Origin: CAYLRY01 sp964386535
GTDB lineage: Bacteria; Chloroflexota; Dehalococcoidia; Dehalococcoidales; UBA3254
DNA length: 64,000 bases
Assembly (NCBI GenBank): GCA_964386535.1
Contig: CAYLRY010000002.1
Location: forward strand, 62,001 to 126,000
Direction of reading: 5' to 3'
Below the pieces are notes generated by a model, which saw only the letters and a program-made list of their open reading frames with translations, made no database searches and was not told the origin of the DNA. The position numbers and the translations under genes were made by a program. Of the stretch, positions 54,380 through 63,892 are shown piece after piece. Position 1 is the stretch's first letter. Each line of letters opens with the position of its first letter.

Positions 54380-55210
54380 TCAATCGGTTGGTAAAGTGTC
54401 AGCTAGTTGCCTGGAGATACGATTGGTACTTGTTACCAGTAATTCCAGAAATTGATTGATTTTGGGTTTAAGGCGATCGGTTGGCCCTATAATGCTGATG
54501 GAGGCAGGAAGGACATAATTATGTATGGGAGCCGCAATGCACATGGCTCCCATGACCACTTCATCTGTGGTAATGCAATAGCCTTGCTGTCTTATTGTTT
54601 TAACCTGTTGAATAAGCTCTTCCATGCTGGTATTGGTGCGTTCGGTAATGGGTTCGAGCTGGAGGTTTTTTAAGGCGATTTTGAAATCCTTGTTACTCAA
54701 AAGAGACAGCAGCATTTTACCTCCGGCTCCGGCATAAAGCGGAGAGGCCAGGTCAGGTTCTGCCTCCACTACTCTGAGTTGATGCTTACTGGGGATCTCT
54801 CTAATACCGGTATATTTAAATCCCTGGAGAATACCAATGCAAATAGTTTCCCTGGTGATTTCGGATAAATAATCCATCTCTTTGTTTGCACAGGCAATCA
54901 AATATTCGTGGGTGATTAGCGGTCTGGAAACCAGTTTCGTGATAAGTTGCCCCAGGTAATATTCGCGGCTTACAGGGTCCTGTACAATCAGATTTGATTC
55001 TCCCAGAGCTTTAAGTAATCTATGGACCGTAGACTTGCTCAGTTTGCAGTATTCGGCAATTTCCGTGATCGAATTTAGGCCGTTACTGACACTAGCCAGA
55101 ATGCTGGATGCCCTGAAAATGGATTTTACAGCCGAGGCTTTTTTCCCCTTTTTTAATGGTGATTTTTCTTTGAAACGGTTAACTTTATTATCAATAACAG
55201 AGTTAGTCAT
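54380..55210 (-). CDS. IclR family transcriptional regulator
   Basis: This 276-residue regulator has a winged helix-turn-helix (about residues 40-95, GLNSITEIAEYCKLSKSTVHRLLKAL) and the C-terminal effector domain (ASPLYAGAGGKMLLSLL, GAMCIAAPI). A charged extension of about 25 residues precedes the DNA-binding domain. IclR proteins repress or activate degradation operons and respond to the substrate or its CoA ester. It lies about 150 bp upstream of the seven-gene operon in the same direction, with palindromes between, so it is the likely regulator of that operon. Confidence 0.92.
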   Translation of the reverse strand: MTNSVIDNKVNRFKEKSPLKKGKKASAVKSIFRASSILASVSNGLNSITEIAEYCKLSKSTVHRLLKALGESNLIVQDPVSREYYLGQLITKLVSRPLITHEYLIACANKEMDYLSEITRETICIGILQGFKYTGIREIPSKHQLRVVEAEPDLASPLYAGAGGKMLLSLLSNKDFKIALKNLQLEPITERTNTSMEELIQQVKTIRQQGYCITTDEVVMGAMCIAAPIHNYVLPASISIIGPTDRLKPKINQFLELLVTSTNRISRQLADTLPTD

Positions 55211-55394
55211 TATTGCCAGTCTTGTCTTTTTGTCATGCAGGACTTTTCACCTGGAAATTCGCTATGTGATAATAGATTTCAGGTTGTATACCCATGTTAA
55301 CCGACAGAATATTCCTGTGTCAAGGTAATGAATAGATTTACCTAAAATCAAAAATAAAAAAATCTCGGTGAAAAAAATAAGAATATTATTTCAC

Positions 55395-55423
55395 TTGACA
55401 TCAGTCTTTGAGAAAGATATCTT
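55395..55423 (+). promoter_or_regulatory. Promoter of the single-cupin gene
   Basis: TTGACA (55395-55400) and TATCTT (55418-55423) are separated by 17 nt. The start would be about 48 nt before the ATG at 55478. It is divergent from the IclR gene. Confidence 0.6.
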
Positions 55424-55477
55424 GAGGTAAACATGCCAGGGTAATTATTGAGAATAAATTCTGAAGGAGAGTGTTTT

Positions 55478-55879
55478 ATGGCTGAAACTAAATGGGGTAA
55501 ATGTTTAGTTACCTTACCTATTATGAAACGAGGTGAAACCGAACTGATGCATGTGGGAGCCAAGCAATTGAACGGATTTAATTGCAGCATTATTTATGCA
55601 TATGCTTTTAAAACCGGAATTACAGGGATGTCTACCAAGCCGCATGTGCATGATTACGATGAGGCTATATATTTTATAGGATCTGATCCGCATAATTTCA
55701 GTGACCTGGGTGCAGAGGTAGAGTTCTCTATAGGCCCGGAAGGTGAAGAGGAAAAACATGTTTTTACAGTTCCTACTGCAGTGGTGATTCCCAAAGGCGT
55801 ACCTCACTGTCCTATTGTGACCCGTAAACTGGAAAAACCTTATCTATGTATGGCTGTTTCTTTAACCGGAACTAGATGA
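55478..55879 (+). CDS. Single-domain cupin-like protein
   Basis: This 133-residue protein is homologous to each half of the double cupin encoded at 23.1 kb. It has KPHVHDYDEAIYFIG, DLGAEVEFSIGPE and PKGVPHCPIV, with the same His/Glu pattern for a metal site. The start at 55478 follows an AAGGAG site; upstream in-frame codons lack one. It is divergent from the IclR regulator, so it may belong to the same regulon. The function is unknown. Confidence 0.75.
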   Translation: MAETKWGKCLVTLPIMKRGETELMHVGAKQLNGFNCSIIYAYAFKTGITGMSTKPHVHDYDEAIYFIGSDPHNFSDLGAEVEFSIGPEGEEEKHVFTVPTAVVIPKGVPHCPIVTRKLEKPYLCMAVSLTGTR

Positions 55880-55945
55880 TTGATGGAATTTAAGTTTATA
55901 ATCTGTTTATAATTAAAACATAAGGTCTAGATCGCAGAGTGAGAA

Positions 55946-56164
55946 ATGCCCAGTAGAGAAGATGAATTTTACTCCGGACGAAAAGAGGAGAAAGGACAAC
56001 CTTTATGCCCTTTTTGCGGCAGCATTTATGTTTATCCAATTAAGAGAAAGCGGCTTTTCTTTTTTACCAGGATAGAAGCCTGGTCATGCGGCAACGAAAA
56101 GTGCCGCATGTACCGGCGGCGGTTCCCGGCACCAAGTTGGGGAGCGGGCAGCCGCCGCTTGTGA
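55946..56164 (+). CDS. Small basic zinc-ribbon protein
   Basis: This 72-residue protein has CPFCGS and CGNEKC pairs separated by about 27 residues, including a basic aromatic stretch (KRKRLFFFTRIEAWSCG). The C-terminus is rich in Arg. It looks like a small zinc ribbon that could bind nucleic acid or membranes. No family is recognised. It may be co-transcribed with the membrane peptide gene 9 nt downstream. Confidence 0.5.
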   Translation: MPSREDEFYSGRKEEKGQPLCPFCGSIYVYPIKRKRLFFFTRIEAWSCGNEKCRMYRRRFPAPSWGAGSRRL

Positions 56165-56173
56165 CTTTATACA

Positions 56174-56380
56174 ATGCAGAAGTCGAGAATCAAAATAATA
56201 CTGACCCTGATGATCATTGTGGCTATCATTATCGTCTCAATGGCAGTCTATATCTTTTCACATTTTTCCTCTCTTGACCTTATCAGTAGTATTATCCTGA
56301 TCATAGTTGCCATAGTGGGTATGATTATCATCATGGGCATCTTATTGCTATTTTACCGCAGTAATAAAACTTACAAATAA
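56174..56380 (+). CDS. Small membrane protein with two helices
   Basis: This 68-residue protein is almost entirely two hydrophobic helices (about residues 7-28 and 36-60), with short basic ends at both termini (MQKSRIK, YRSNKTYK). No family is recognised. It lies 9 nt after the zinc-ribbon gene and before a strong inverted repeat. Confidence 0.5.
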   Translation: MQKSRIKIILTLMIIVAIIIVSMAVYIFSHFSSLDLISSIILIIVAIVGMIIIMGILLLFYRSNKTYK

Positions 56381-56386
56381 ATGTTT

Positions 56387-56422
56387 CCCAAAACACTTCC
56401 CTTCAAAGGGAAGTGTTTTGGG
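56387..56422. terminator. 17-bp inverted repeat between convergent genes
   Basis: The arms 56387-56403 and 56406-56422 are perfectly complementary with a very short formal loop. There is no real T-run on either side, so termination efficiency is uncertain, but the position between two gene ends fits a shared terminator. Confidence 0.55.
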
Positions 56423-56436
56423 ACCAAGGCTGAAAG

Positions 56437-59400
56437 TTAATCATCCAATATGGAGATATCCCGGCTCAATGATTCAGCGGCAAGCTCAGTCTGGTAATAG
56501 GAGTAAACCTGAGAAACCACACCTTTGGCTTTAACCGGGTATAAAGCCTGCACCTTGAAATCAAAGGACAGTTTATCTCCTTTAAGCATATTTTCAATAT
56601 AGAAAATCACTTTTCTACCTGAAATGTCATAACGTTTGATCCGGGCTTCTTTGGATATTACCTTTTCGATCGATTCTTTCACCGGGGCGAAACCAGTAGG
56701 TATGGATATATCCAGCACCGTCATTCCGGCTTCCATAGCTATGGGCGGGTTAAAGGCAACCTGTACTGCTACTTTAACCATATCATTAACGGACACCTCG
56801 TCAGCATCGTAATCTACCGATATCTGTAAGATGTCCTTCGTGGTCTGTTCGGCATCCGGAAGGTTGTATCTGCGTACAATTTGACCGATCGCTTCTCCTT
56901 TGCCTCCGGCTCTCAGCGTGACACTGGCATTTACCGGTACTTCTACTATCTGTAAGACATCATAGTTGCCGGAATTGATTTTTATCTCCTTCCCCGTCTT
57001 GCCGGATTGTATATTAATGGTAAGGTCCACCTCTGCTCTGGCGCTACCGGAGTATTGGGTAAGGGCCTGTAAAGCCATTACGGTATCCTGGGTGGAGCCA
57101 TAACCGCCGTAGGCATTTCGTTTGGAAACCAGCCACTTAGCGGCTCTGCCGGCATTCAGATTATCACCGTGGTTAACCAGCGCCAGGGCAGCATAGGCTG
57201 TAGCTTCAATATTAGAAGTTTGCGGCCGGCGCTGGACTGGCATCATTTTCAATCCAGGCTGGGATGACTCGTTGGCAAGTGGAGTGGATTCATGGCTGCC
57301 CCAGAATAATCCGTTTTCGTCCTCTTTGGCGAGCTGCATCAATTTATCATGGGCTTCTCCGCTTTTAGTACTTTTTGCCAGTTCAAGTGCATAAGCCATT
57401 AAGGCTACAGTATACGGGTCGTCGGTTTGGCCCAACTGGCTCTCCAGGTAGCTGATCGATCTGGATAAGCCATTCTTTTCTCCAGCTTGTTGCAGGGCTA
57501 TTGATACGAAAGCGGTCAGGGCAGTTTTCCCCTGAAGCCCTCCCAGCATTTCCTGATGATGTACAAAACCTATTGAGTCAAATGAACCATCAGAATTCTG
57601 GTGGGATAGAATCCATGAACCGGCTTTGTTAAGGACTTCCTCGTCAATAAAGATCAGACCTCTGGCTTCTGAGAAGCATTTCAGTACAAAGGCGGTCAAC
57701 CATAAGCTGCCTTCGTTATCACTCTGGCCGAAAGCGGAAAAACTACCGTCATTTCGCCGGTAAGTCAACTCTCTCTGGTAACCTGTCAGCATCAGTTTTT
57801 CAGCTTTAGCCATGATTTCAGGTTTTAATTGACCGCTTTGCTTCAGGTATTTGGTGATGTAAACATCAGGAGCGAAGACTATCATGTTTTGCTCACCACA
57901 GCCAAAGGGCATTTGCAGCAGACTATCCAGACCGTCAATAGTCTGGGCCAGGTAACTGGAAGTAATGGCTACATATGCCCTTCCGGAACCCTCAACGGCT
58001 ATTTCCGGTATGGCGGTAGAGTACTCTTTCAGCAGGTCCTTAGAGATAGATAGATTGTCAATGATTTCTTTGGCTACACCTTCCGGCTCAATAATAATGT
58101 TCTTGATGACCGCATCAGCCGACTGAGGGCTGCGGGCAGTGATTTTAAGCTCTTTGGTGCCCAGTTGTTTGGGCCGGATTTTGAATTTAGCCGCCCCAAT
58201 ATCATTGGCTTTAATTTCTATACTTTGATCCGGGCTATCCAGCAAGTCAAACCAGGTTTCAGGCTGTATCTGTACCTGGACGATTTGAGGTTGGTCAAGG
58301 TAATTATAAACTGCGACCTTAACCGGGAACTCCTCTCCTCGTATGGCTGAGTATGGCAAATCAATGCTCAGGAAGAAGGGCTGAAATACTTTAAGCTGGT
58401 TTTCCGATATACCCAGGCCTTTGTCCTTAGACAGAGCAACGGCTCTGAGCATCCAGGTGGTTATGCTATCAGGTACCACCATATTTAACGTGGCTTTGCC
58501 TGCGGCGCTGGTCTTAACCGTTTCCCAAATCCAGGTTTCCGGGAAAAACTGGCGTACTCGCTGTACCTCAGCCAGTCCTGCTACGGTGGGTGATTGCACC
58601 ATTATTGGGGCGGCAGCGGTAATAGTCGGGGCGGGCATGGCTGCTGGAACGGCCAAGTCTTTAGCACCCCCGATAGCCTGCTCCAGACCGAATGCATGTC
58701 TCAGGTTTTGCAGCCCTTTATAAGACTTACCTTCCGGGATGGTATTGTTACTGAGTACCACTACTCCGGCTTCTTTGAAGACCTCTCCGGCTCCGTGGTT
58801 GTTGATGCCTTCGTAGATATTCACCTCATGCAGTTCAGCCTGCGGGTTCATATACAATTTCTCAAGCTCATCGAAGACCTGCTGTAGATTCATACGGTTT
58901 TCCGCCAGGATATAGACTGATTTATCCACGGCGGCCAGGCCGACCTCAGCCTGTCCCTCGGTCTGGATGTTGATATCAATTTTATCTCCTGGTCCGGCTT
59001 CGGCAGTGGAAAGCTCCAGGTTCACGTTTTGCGGATATTGTGCGGTTACCTTAAAAGGTAAATAGTCAGCCGCCACCTCAGCATTGGGTAATATTTGATA
59101 GACCAGCAACCTGGAAGACGGAGCCATGGCAGGAGTGGTCTGGATGGTTATTTCGCTTCCCTGAGTGTAATTTGAAAAGATCATTGATCCGTGCGAAATT
59201 ACCTCGTAATAGAAATTGGCCGCTTCTTTGGAAGAATAGACCCAGAATTTTATGTTTTCTCCCACCTGGGGCGTCCCTTCACTGGTCTGTTCCAGATGTA
59301 TGAAGTTGCCGGAGGGTGAATAGATTGCTTCAATAGTTTTAGTCGTGCGGGCACTCTGGCTGGAGCAGTTGATGGTCATTGCCACCGCATCCACCGGCGG

Positions 59401-60597
59401 GTTGATTTCAATGTTTATTTTGCCCTTGACGGTATTCTGAATCTGGGTCTCAGTTTTAATATTTTTGAAATCCTTATCCATAAAAGTAATACTGGTGTTT
59501 ATCTCGGTATCCACCAGATTGTTATCGGGAGTTTTAGAAACGACTAAGAAGCTGTAGGGAAGTCCCGGTTTAAAGGTAGAGCCGGCAGGAATTATCTGCA
59601 GGTTTTGAGACGCCTGAGACACCGTGACCAGGGTATCTGTTTTTTCCTGGTAACCGGTGGCTGTTTCTTTAACCACAAATTCAATCTTCACGTTGCCGTT
59701 GCCGCCACCGGCGGGAACTCCAGCCACATAAGAGGCTGCCGGCAGAGTAAACTCGGTTTCTCCGTTGATGTCCAGATCAAGCTTGGCATATGTTTGCCAG
59801 GTACCTACATATTTAGTAGCTGTAATCTCAACTTCTCCGGTAACGGGTTTACCGAAACTGTATTCGGCTTTCACCTTACCCTTAATGGGTTCACTGACCA
59901 GGAACCACTCTTTAGGCAGTTCAGCTTTGACTTCGTATTTAGGTAATACATACTCTTCTATCCTGACATCCACCTGGTTATTGGCTTTTGCAGTAGTTGC
60001 GGTAATTTTCCAGACACCCAGATTGGGTTCTTGAGATACCGGCAAATCGATATTAGCCAGGCCGAATTCATCAGTAGCGGCTTCTTGACGGAAGATCTTT
60101 AACCCCTTAGCATCCAGGGTTTCTATGGTTACTTTTTCGCTGAGCGGTTTCATGTCCGGTGAAAGTGTTAATGCCCTGATATGAATGGTCTGGCCGGGCT
60201 TATAGATCGGCTTGTCTGTCTCCAAGAATACCAGGAAGTTATTCTGAACAGTGACCGTGGCTTCATCCTGGAAATTTCCTCCTTTGATCTGGATGGTGTA
60301 GACCCCTTCTGCAACATCAGGGACTTCAAACCGGATATCACCCTGACCATGTATTTTGGCCTGGGCCTCTGAAATTGTTTGACCATCTTTAAGGAGAGAT
60401 AAATTCACCTTGCCTGCTGCCGGCTCCTGACCATTAAACAGGGTGATAGAAGCCATTTGCTGGCTGCCTGCCTGAAGCACTGCCGGAATGATAGCTGTGT
60501 AACTAGTGGCCATCACCGGCTGGCTGCAAGCCGGGAGCAGTGGAATCAGAAGCGCTGCGATCAGAAACAGACATACCGGAACAATTTTCTTAGACAT
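56437..60597 (-). CDS. Alpha-2-macroglobulin family lipoprotein with thioester motif
   Basis: This 1386-residue protein has a lipoprotein signal (lipobox LPAC, Cys24). Repeated macroglobulin beta domains begin with FLETDKPIYKPGQTIHIRALTL. The core domain has FPETWIWETV and DSITTWMLRAVALS. The thioester motif is CGEQ, starting at Cys900 in MPFGCGEQNMIVFAP, and the alpha-helical thioester domain follows. The C-terminal receptor-binding-like domain ends near residue 1386. Such proteins trap attacking proteases in the cell envelope through the reactive thioester. It is shorter than the E. coli type (about 1650 residues), resembles animal forms around the thioester, and has no penicillin-binding protein 1c gene next to it. 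Confidence 0.93.
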   Translation of the reverse strand: MSKKIVPVCLFLIAALLIPLLPACSQPVMATSYTAIIPAVLQAGSQQMASITLFNGQEPAAGKVNLSLLKDGQTISEAQAKIHGQGDIRFEVPDVAEGVYTIQIKGGNFQDEATVTVQNNFLVFLETDKPIYKPGQTIHIRALTLSPDMKPLSEKVTIETLDAKGLKIFRQEAATDEFGLANIDLPVSQEPNLGVWKITATTAKANNQVDVRIEEYVLPKYEVKAELPKEWFLVSEPIKGKVKAEYSFGKPVTGEVEITATKYVGTWQTYAKLDLDINGETEFTLPAASYVAGVPAGGGNGNVKIEFVVKETATGYQEKTDTLVTVSQASQNLQIIPAGSTFKPGLPYSFLVVSKTPDNNLVDTEINTSITFMDKDFKNIKTETQIQNTVKGKINIEINPPVDAVAMTINCSSQSARTTKTIEAIYSPSGNFIHLEQTSEGTPQVGENIKFWVYSSKEAANFYYEVISHGSMIFSNYTQGSEITIQTTPAMAPSSRLLVYQILPNAEVAADYLPFKVTAQYPQNVNLELSTAEAGPGDKIDINIQTEGQAEVGLAAVDKSVYILAENRMNLQQVFDELEKLYMNPQAELHEVNIYEGINNHGAGEVFKEAGVVVLSNNTIPEGKSYKGLQNLRHAFGLEQAIGGAKDLAVPAAMPAPTITAAAPIMVQSPTVAGLAEVQRVRQFFPETWIWETVKTSAAGKATLNMVVPDSITTWMLRAVALSKDKGLGISENQLKVFQPFFLSIDLPYSAIRGEEFPVKVAVYNYLDQPQIVQVQIQPETWFDLLDSPDQSIEIKANDIGAAKFKIRPKQLGTKELKITARSPQSADAVIKNIIIEPEGVAKEIIDNLSISKDLLKEYSTAIPEIAVEGSGRAYVAITSSYLAQTIDGLDSLLQMPFGCGEQNMIVFAPDVYITKYLKQSGQLKPEIMAKAEKLMLTGYQRELTYRRNDGSFSAFGQSDNEGSLWLTAFVLKCFSEARGLIFIDEEVLNKAGSWILSHQNSDGSFDSIGFVHHQEMLGGLQGKTALTAFVSIALQQAGEKNGLSRSISYLESQLGQTDDPYTVALMAYALELAKSTKSGEAHDKLMQLAKEDENGLFWGSHESTPLANESSQPGLKMMPVQRRPQTSNIEATAYAALALVNHGDNLNAGRAAKWLVSKRNAYGGYGSTQDTVMALQALTQYSGSARAEVDLTINIQSGKTGKEIKINSGNYDVLQIVEVPVNASVTLRAGGKGEAIGQIVRRYNLPDAEQTTKDILQISVDYDADEVSVNDMVKVAVQVAFNPPIAMEAGMTVLDISIPTGFAPVKESIEKVISKEARIKRYDISGRKVIFYIENMLKGDKLSFDFKVQALYPVKAKGVVSQVYSYYQTELAAESLSRDISILDD

Positions 60598-60954
60598 TTT
60601 TCTCCCTCATCTCCGAAGGACCTGGCTTAGCCTGGCCTTCAATTAATTACTCGTTAATAATAATAACGGAGGAAAAAAGAAAAAGTTACTACAATAAACA
60701 GTTTTGAGTTTCAGGTTTTAAGTATTAAATTATCCCCCCTGACACTGGAAGAAGCCTTTGGGATGGAGAGAACGATTATGCCTGACATACTAGGAAATAA
60801 AACCTGATTTTTCCGGGAAAAAACAGTCTTTGGAAAACCTCAGGATGTCGAATGTATACTGGTTGATGCAGTAGGTAAAAGAACGGCTTCATTTTAATAA
60901 TAATTTTTTATCCTTATTTTCCCGCTGGCGAGGTCTACCTGGTAATCTATACAA
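60598..60954. other. Intergenic region without a clear gene
   Basis: About 360 bp between divergent genes. One plus-strand frame near 60732-60896 (LTLEEAFGMERTIMPDI, a stop, then KPQDVECILVDAVGK) looks faintly protein-like. It is too short and broken to call. No clear promoter or hairpin was found. Confidence 0.4.
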
Positions 60955-61461
60955 TTGTTAAAGCGCAGTTTGGGACGTCCAATGACAATAATTGAACAAA
61001 TGATCTATTATTGTCAGGAGGTACAAAAAACAGTATATAATAACGTGAGCTTTACGGGCATAAACCGTATTGTAACATTGAGGCTATTGAGGGTTCGCGT
61101 AATGATTACGGAAAGGGATGGAGTAATTACTGCTTTCACAGAAGGAAAAAGAGCAACGGCCGAATTAACCAGGATGAAAGGGCTTTCAGATGCTGATGGA
61201 ATAGCTGAGAACTCTTATTGGGAAGACGAATGGTTTTTCTTAAGGACTTTAGTTAATCAATCAGGTGAGAAAGGATTAGGCACGCGGCTATTAGATGAAG
61301 TTTTAGACTATTGCAGGCAAAAGAAATACTCCGTACTCCACATAGTACATGCCTATGGCGGCTACAGACAGAAAGAGACGGAGGACTGGTTTATATCCAA
61401 GGGATTTAAACCCTTGAACTATGAAAAGTACAATAATGGAGTACTAATTTTTCGAGGATGA
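60955..61461 (+). CDS. GNAT-like acetyltransferase
   Basis: The frame is 168 residues. The C-terminal half looks like the GNAT fold: EWFFLRTLVNQSGEKGLGTRLLDEVLDYC contains a degenerate acetyl-CoA-binding G-x-G turn, and SKGFKPLNYEKY is the usual final strand. The N-terminal third is not recognised. The start is uncertain (TTG 60955, ATG 60982 or a later codon), as none has a good ribosome site. The substrate is unknown. Confidence 0.55.
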   Translation: MLKRSLGRPMTIIEQMIYYCQEVQKTVYNNVSFTGINRIVTLRLLRVRVMITERDGVITAFTEGKRATAELTRMKGLSDADGIAENSYWEDEWFFLRTLVNQSGEKGLGTRLLDEVLDYCRQKKYSVLHIVHAYGGYRQKETEDWFISKGFKPLNYEKYNNGVLIFRG

Positions 61462-61478
61462 TCCTGGGAAAAAATAAT

Positions 61479-62408
61479 TTAATCAGATTTTCCGGCTCTT
61501 ACCAGGAAAACCGGATTGGCGGCGGAGTGTAAAATTTTATCCGCCACGCTTCCATAAGCCCAACGGCTTATTCCGGAATACCCATGGCTGGCCATAACAA
61601 TCAGCAGGTGAGGATGTTTTTCGGCGTAACTGATAATGGCATCCGCTGGATTTCCCATAAGCACTTCAACGCTGGCTTGAAGTCCTGCACCGATTAATTT
61701 CTCCTGTACCCCAAGCAAATATTTTTCAGCTTGTTTTTTAAAATATTCCTTGATGTGGTTTACGTGATTTTTCCAGGGTAATTGCATGGATGCCTCAGGA
61801 TAATCAGCATTAATGCTTGGTTCTTCATAAACACGGAGTAAAATCACCTTGACCTTTTCAGGGCCGAATTGTTTGACCATTGTCTCAACGTGAGGAATGA
61901 CTGATTCTGCCAATCTTGAGCCATCAAGAGGAACCAAAAGATGCCTTTCAGGCCATTCATGTTGAAAAATACGCTCGGGAAAGGGAGCTCGAACCAACCA
62001 AACCGGGACCGGGGATGCCTGTAAAACCTTGTCTGCCACGCTTCCCAGCATCCATTTCTTCACCCCGGAGCGTCCACGGGACGCCATCAGAATAATATCA
62101 ATTTCGTTCTTAACTGCATAATTAACGATTTCTTCAGCGGGATTACCTTCCACAACTTTACCAATTACTTTTTCCAGAGGTCTTTGTCCTATCGCATCAA
62201 CCTGAGCCTCTTTAAGCTGATTATGCAGCAATGTGGCGGTATGTTCAATATAACCCTGACATATTAACTTGATATCTGATTTTTGTGGTTCACAAACATG
62301 GAGTAAAATGAGCTCCAGTCCCAATCCGCCTCCTATTTCTCTAGCATAAGGCAGAGCCAGCTCGGCAAACCCTGAGCCATCAAGAGGGACCAGCATTTTT
62401 TTATACAT
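61479..62408 (-). CDS. Universal stress protein with two UspA domains
   Basis: This 309-residue protein consists of two UspA domains: residues about 1-145 (MLVPLDGSGFAELALPYA ... ASRGRSGVKKWMLGSVADKVL) and 153-306 (LLVPLDGSRLAESVIPHV ... ASHGYSGISRWAYGSVADKIL). Both keep the G-x9-G-S phosphate-binding segment, so ATP binding is likely. Tandem Usp proteins act in general stress and energy-starvation responses in the cytoplasm. It is convergent with the GNAT-like gene. Confidence 0.93.
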   Translation of the reverse strand: MYKKMLVPLDGSGFAELALPYAREIGGGLGLELILLHVCEPQKSDIKLICQGYIEHTATLLHNQLKEAQVDAIGQRPLEKVIGKVVEGNPAEEIVNYAVKNEIDIILMASRGRSGVKKWMLGSVADKVLQASPVPVWLVRAPFPERIFQHEWPERHLLVPLDGSRLAESVIPHVETMVKQFGPEKVKVILLRVYEEPSINADYPEASMQLPWKNHVNHIKEYFKKQAEKYLLGVQEKLIGAGLQASVEVLMGNPADAIISYAEKHPHLLIVMASHGYSGISRWAYGSVADKILHSAANPVFLVRAGKSD

Positions 62409-62805
62409 ATTTACTTTTCCTGCTTATTACTTTACCGGGGTTTTCTGGTACAAAAAATTATAGGTTTCAAGCATATTGTACAACGGCTGGTATTGACAGG
62501 CAAACGGGTATAATCCCTATAAAGCTCAATATAACAGCCTTCAGTGTAAGGTATTAGCCAAAATTTGGTAGAAATCCTCAGGCTGGTTCGGCATGATCTG
62601 GCGGTGGTTCAAGGCCTACCCAAATCCACCAATTGGTAGTCTCAAGCAGGCATGAAGTTAATACACTAATTTGGTGGAATTACGCAGGATCAATTACCTT
62701 AGATTGATGGTATAACCTGGTTTCGCTCAAATATGCTTATCGCAAATATCAGGGCGATTTTACCAAAGGTTTCTTAACACAGTTGGAAACAATAAAAAAA
62801 CTGTT
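62409..62805. other. Intergenic region with three imperfect repeats
   Basis: About 400 bp without a gene. The pattern AATT(T)GGT(A/G)G...CAGG occurs three times in the same direction, starting near 62562, 62631 and 62668. The copies are short and diverged, so they may be chance or the remains of a mobile element end. Confidence 0.4.
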
Positions 62806-63267
62806 TTAACTGGTTTCATTAATATTGTTAAAGAGCCTGAACTGCTCTATCTTTTCCTGGCTGCCGGAGATCCTTCCTGCCGGGTCAACCGTTAAGCCCC
62901 AGAGGTTTTGCATTCCTTCTCTGCATTCGGCATTTTTTAGGTCTGCCGTCCATTCCAGACAGCAAGCGGGTTTAAAATTATGGATGCTGCACAGCCTGGT
63001 CTGGTTGTCAGTGGGCCGAGATAAAAAAATGCAGGCGCCATCCTGATGTTTCAGAAGAAAGCTGCGGGTGCCGGGCCAGCGTTTATCGGTATATTCATCA
63101 AGAAAGCGATCCCAGGATAGTCCTAGTTTTTGTGCAATGGAACGCCCCTCGTCCATGCTTAAACGCGGCTGAAATTTAACACAACAGGTCCCGCAGCATA
63201 AACATCGCATCGGATTAATTTTTATTGTAGCGCACCGGTGAAGCTCTATTTCCTCTTGTTGTACCAA
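62806..63267 (-). CDS. YkgJ-type cysteine-cluster protein
   Basis: This 153-residue protein has the CxxCC-type cluster of the YkgJ/UPF0153 family: CLCCGTCC near residue 22, then CIFL, LCSIHNFKPACC and a later Cys. Members are thought to chelate zinc or iron and are often annotated as Fe-S oxidoreductases; activity is unproven. The frame starts at TTG 63267, though a start nearer the cysteine cluster (ATG 63210) is possible. It has about 100 bp to the next gene on the same strand. Confidence 0.8.
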   Translation of the reverse strand: MVQQEEIELHRCATIKINPMRCLCCGTCCVKFQPRLSMDEGRSIAQKLGLSWDRFLDEYTDKRWPGTRSFLLKHQDGACIFLSRPTDNQTRLCSIHNFKPACCLEWTADLKNAECREGMQNLWGLTVDPAGRISGSQEKIEQFRLFNNINETS

Positions 63268-63370
63268 TTTATACAGAAAGATATCCTCTGTTTTTTACTT
63301 TTTTCAAAGAGGGTTAAGTAGTCTTGCGTTTGGTTTTAAGGGCGCTTATCTGGAATACCAGGTGTAGATT

Positions 63371-63541
63371 CTACACCGGCATCGATTTTTCTATAATCTG
63401 GACAGGTTGCTTTTTAAGGTCATTGACGGTGTCAATGTCGCTGGTATATCCGCATTGAAGACATTGCTCATATTGGCCGTAATAATCTGTGCTTCGGTAG
63501 ATATTACCTCTGCATTTAGGGCATTGTTTACGAGTTAACAT
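63371..63541 (-). CDS. 56-residue zinc-ribbon protein
   Basis: A short minus-strand frame encodes MLTRKQCPKCRGNIYRST..., with the Cys pairs CPKC (7-10) and CLQC (27-30) spaced as in a treble-clef or zinc ribbon, and Gly after the second pair (CGY). The tail is hydrophilic with a VQIIEKS strand. AGGAG lies about 17 nt upstream and AAAGG directly before the ATG. Composition and cysteine spacing argue for a real small gene, perhaps a transcription-linked zinc protein. It lies about 100 bp upstream of the YkgJ-type gene in the same direction. Confidence 0.65.
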   Translation of the reverse strand: MLTRKQCPKCRGNIYRSTDYYGQYEQCLQCGYTSDIDTVNDLKKQPVQIIEKSMPV

Positions 63542-63827
63542 TCCTTTTTTTAAAATCTCCTGAAATATTCCGGTTTTCGGTTATTGAATATATTTCCTTA
63601 TTAAACCCATGATATATTAGTGTCGTCCATTATATTTGTCAAATACATATGCGACTTACCTTTACATAAAACATATAATCATGTTCCTTACCGGGGAAAA
63701 CGCCCGGCCAAATTACCAGGTGAGTCGCCTGGTATTTGGTATTTGAAAGTTATAACCTGGGTATGAAATAGTTACAAGGTTATAGCCGGGACAATAGCGG
63801 CGAGCATTTAAAGCAGTGATAAAAAAC

Positions 63828-63869
63828 CAAATGGTCTTCAATAGCGTTTTCACTACTGAAGACCATTTG
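63828..63869 (-). terminator. Terminator for the gene entering from the right edge
   Basis: The 13-bp arms 63828-63840 and 63857-63869 pair perfectly and extend with a few more pairs. On the minus strand GGTTTTTTATC follows. It lies about 24 nt beyond the stop of the truncated gene at the edge. Confidence 0.85.
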
Positions 63870-63892
63870 AATACTATTAAGATTCCTGGTGG

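Noticed and set aside
60732..60896. Small plus-strand gene remnant
   Set aside because: It is short, interrupted by a stop, and has no family resemblance or ribosome site.
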